Part shown: piece after piece, positions 5,744-6,318 of the stretch
Layout of the letters: each line of letters opens with the position of its first letter
Position numbering within the stretch: the first letter of the stretch is position 1
Assembly: GCA_946479335.1 (NCBI GenBank)
Contig: CAMLFP010000329.1
Span: forward strand, 1 to 6,318
DNA: 6,318 nucleotides
Source: an uncultured Archangium sp.
GTDB lineage: Bacteria; Myxococcota; Myxococcia; Myxococcales; Myxococcaceae
Direction: 5' to 3'
Made by a program: the position numbers and the translations under genes
The notes under the pieces: model-generated
What the model was told of the DNA's origin: nothing
The model's input: the letters and a program-made list of their open reading frames with translations, nothing else
The model's database searches: none

Positions 5744-6318
5744 ATGGCTGACTTGCCCGAGACTGAGCTGTCTTCTTCCTATGACCCCGGCGCAGTGGAG
5801 TCGAAGTGGTACCCCCAGTGGGTCGACCGCGGCTACTTCAAGCCTGAGACGAACTCGACGAAGCCGCCGTTCTCCATCGTCCTCCCTCCGCCGAACATCA
5901 CCGGCTCGCTGCACCTCGGCCACGCGCTGACCGCGACGATTCAAGACATCCTCATCCGCTGGAAGCGCATGAGCGGCTTCAACACCCTCTGGGTGCCGGG
6001 CACCGATCACGCGGGCATCGCCACGCAGATGATCGTCGAGAAGGAGCTCAAGAAGACCGAGAACAAGACGCGCCACGACTACGGCCGCGAGGAGTTCTTG
6101 AAGCGCATCTGGGCGTGGCGCGAGCAGTACGGCGCGCGCATCGGGCTCCAGCACCGGCTGCTGGGCGCGTCGCTCGACTGGAGCCGCGAGCGCTTCACGA
6201 TGGACGCGGGCGTGTCGGAGGCGGTGCAGGAGGTCTTCTTGCGGTTGCACCGCGAGGGCCTCATCTACCGCGCGAAGAAGCTCATCAACTGGGACCCCGC
6301 GCTGCGCACCGCGCTGTC
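5744..6318 (+). CDS. valS: Valyl-tRNA synthetase, N-terminal part (3' end outside window)
   Basis: This class I aminoacyl-tRNA synthetase charges tRNA-Val in the cytoplasm. The first 191 codons are present, of a family that usually has about 900 or more. The start ATG gives MADLPETELSSSYDPGAVESKWY, the normal N-terminal opening of ValS. The HIGH-type ATP-binding motif appears as HLGH (57-60) inside PPPNITGSLHLGHAL. The segment WVPGTDHAGIATQ, typical of ValS, follows, and INWDPALRTAL near the window end leads into the next conserved block. The KMSKS motif and the anticodon-binding and coiled-coil domains lie beyond the window. A weak Shine-Dalgarno-like AGGTG (5734-5738) precedes the ATG by five bases. 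Its promoter must lie in or before the terminator, since only 16 bases separate that T-run from the ATG. The identification is firm. Confidence 0.97.
   Translation, partial: MADLPETELSSSYDPGAVESKWYPQWVDRGYFKPETNSTKPPFSIVLPPPNITGSLHLGHALTATIQDILIRWKRMSGFNTLWVPGTDHAGIATQMIVEKELKKTENKTRHDYGREEFLKRIWAWREQYGARIGLQHRLLGASLDWSRERFTMDAGVSEAVQEVFLRLHREGLIYRAKKLINWDPALRTAL

Noticed and set aside
4720..5745. Minus-strand Gly/Pro-rich open frame opposite the RomR-like gene
   Set aside because: Its repeats are the mirror of the repeated Pro/Gly/Met linker on the plus strand. The receiver and the conserved C-terminal helix show that the plus strand is coding.

Overview
This is a GC-rich window with strong GC bias at third codon positions. 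It looks like the chromosome of a myxobacterium (Myxococcota, probably the Myxococcus/Archangium side). The main reason is a response regulator at 4538-5656 that resembles the motility polarity protein RomR, which is characteristic of these gliding bacteria. Dense two-component and chemotaxis-type genes and long antisense open frames also fit a high-GC genome of this kind. I assigned taxonomy by reading only, without a search.

Layout from left to right. At 1-546 (+) is the 3' end of an HtrA/DegP-like serine protease with a PDZ domain. A palindromic GC-rich repeat follows at 550-570, in the short gap between convergent genes. Two genes are then read leftward as a tight pair. The first in transcription order is a REC-GAF-GGDEF protein (3706-2321), followed 9 bases later by an amidohydrolase of the N-acyl-D-amino acid deacylase type (2311-599). 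Divergent from this pair, after a 53-base gap, a double CheW-like protein (3760-4503) and the RomR-like regulator (4538-5656) are read rightward. A clear intrinsic terminator (5684-5727) closes this unit. The window ends inside valS (valyl-tRNA synthetase, from 5744).

How the genes may work together. The central block pairs a cyclic-dinucleotide synthase, controlled by its own receiver domain, with a CheW-type adaptor and a polarity response regulator. This suggests a signalling module for cell polarity or motility. The most striking detail is in the GGDEF domain. The aspartate that reads guanine in canonical diguanylate cyclases (PleD Asp344) is serine here (Ser337), and the other catalytic and inhibitory-site landmarks keep their exact spacing. 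This D-to-S change is the hallmark of Hypr GGDEF enzymes, which make 3',3'-cGAMP as well as c-di-GMP. The protein is therefore a candidate cGAMP synthase encoded beside a polarity regulator. The protease and valS at the edges look like ordinary neighbours with no evident role in this module.
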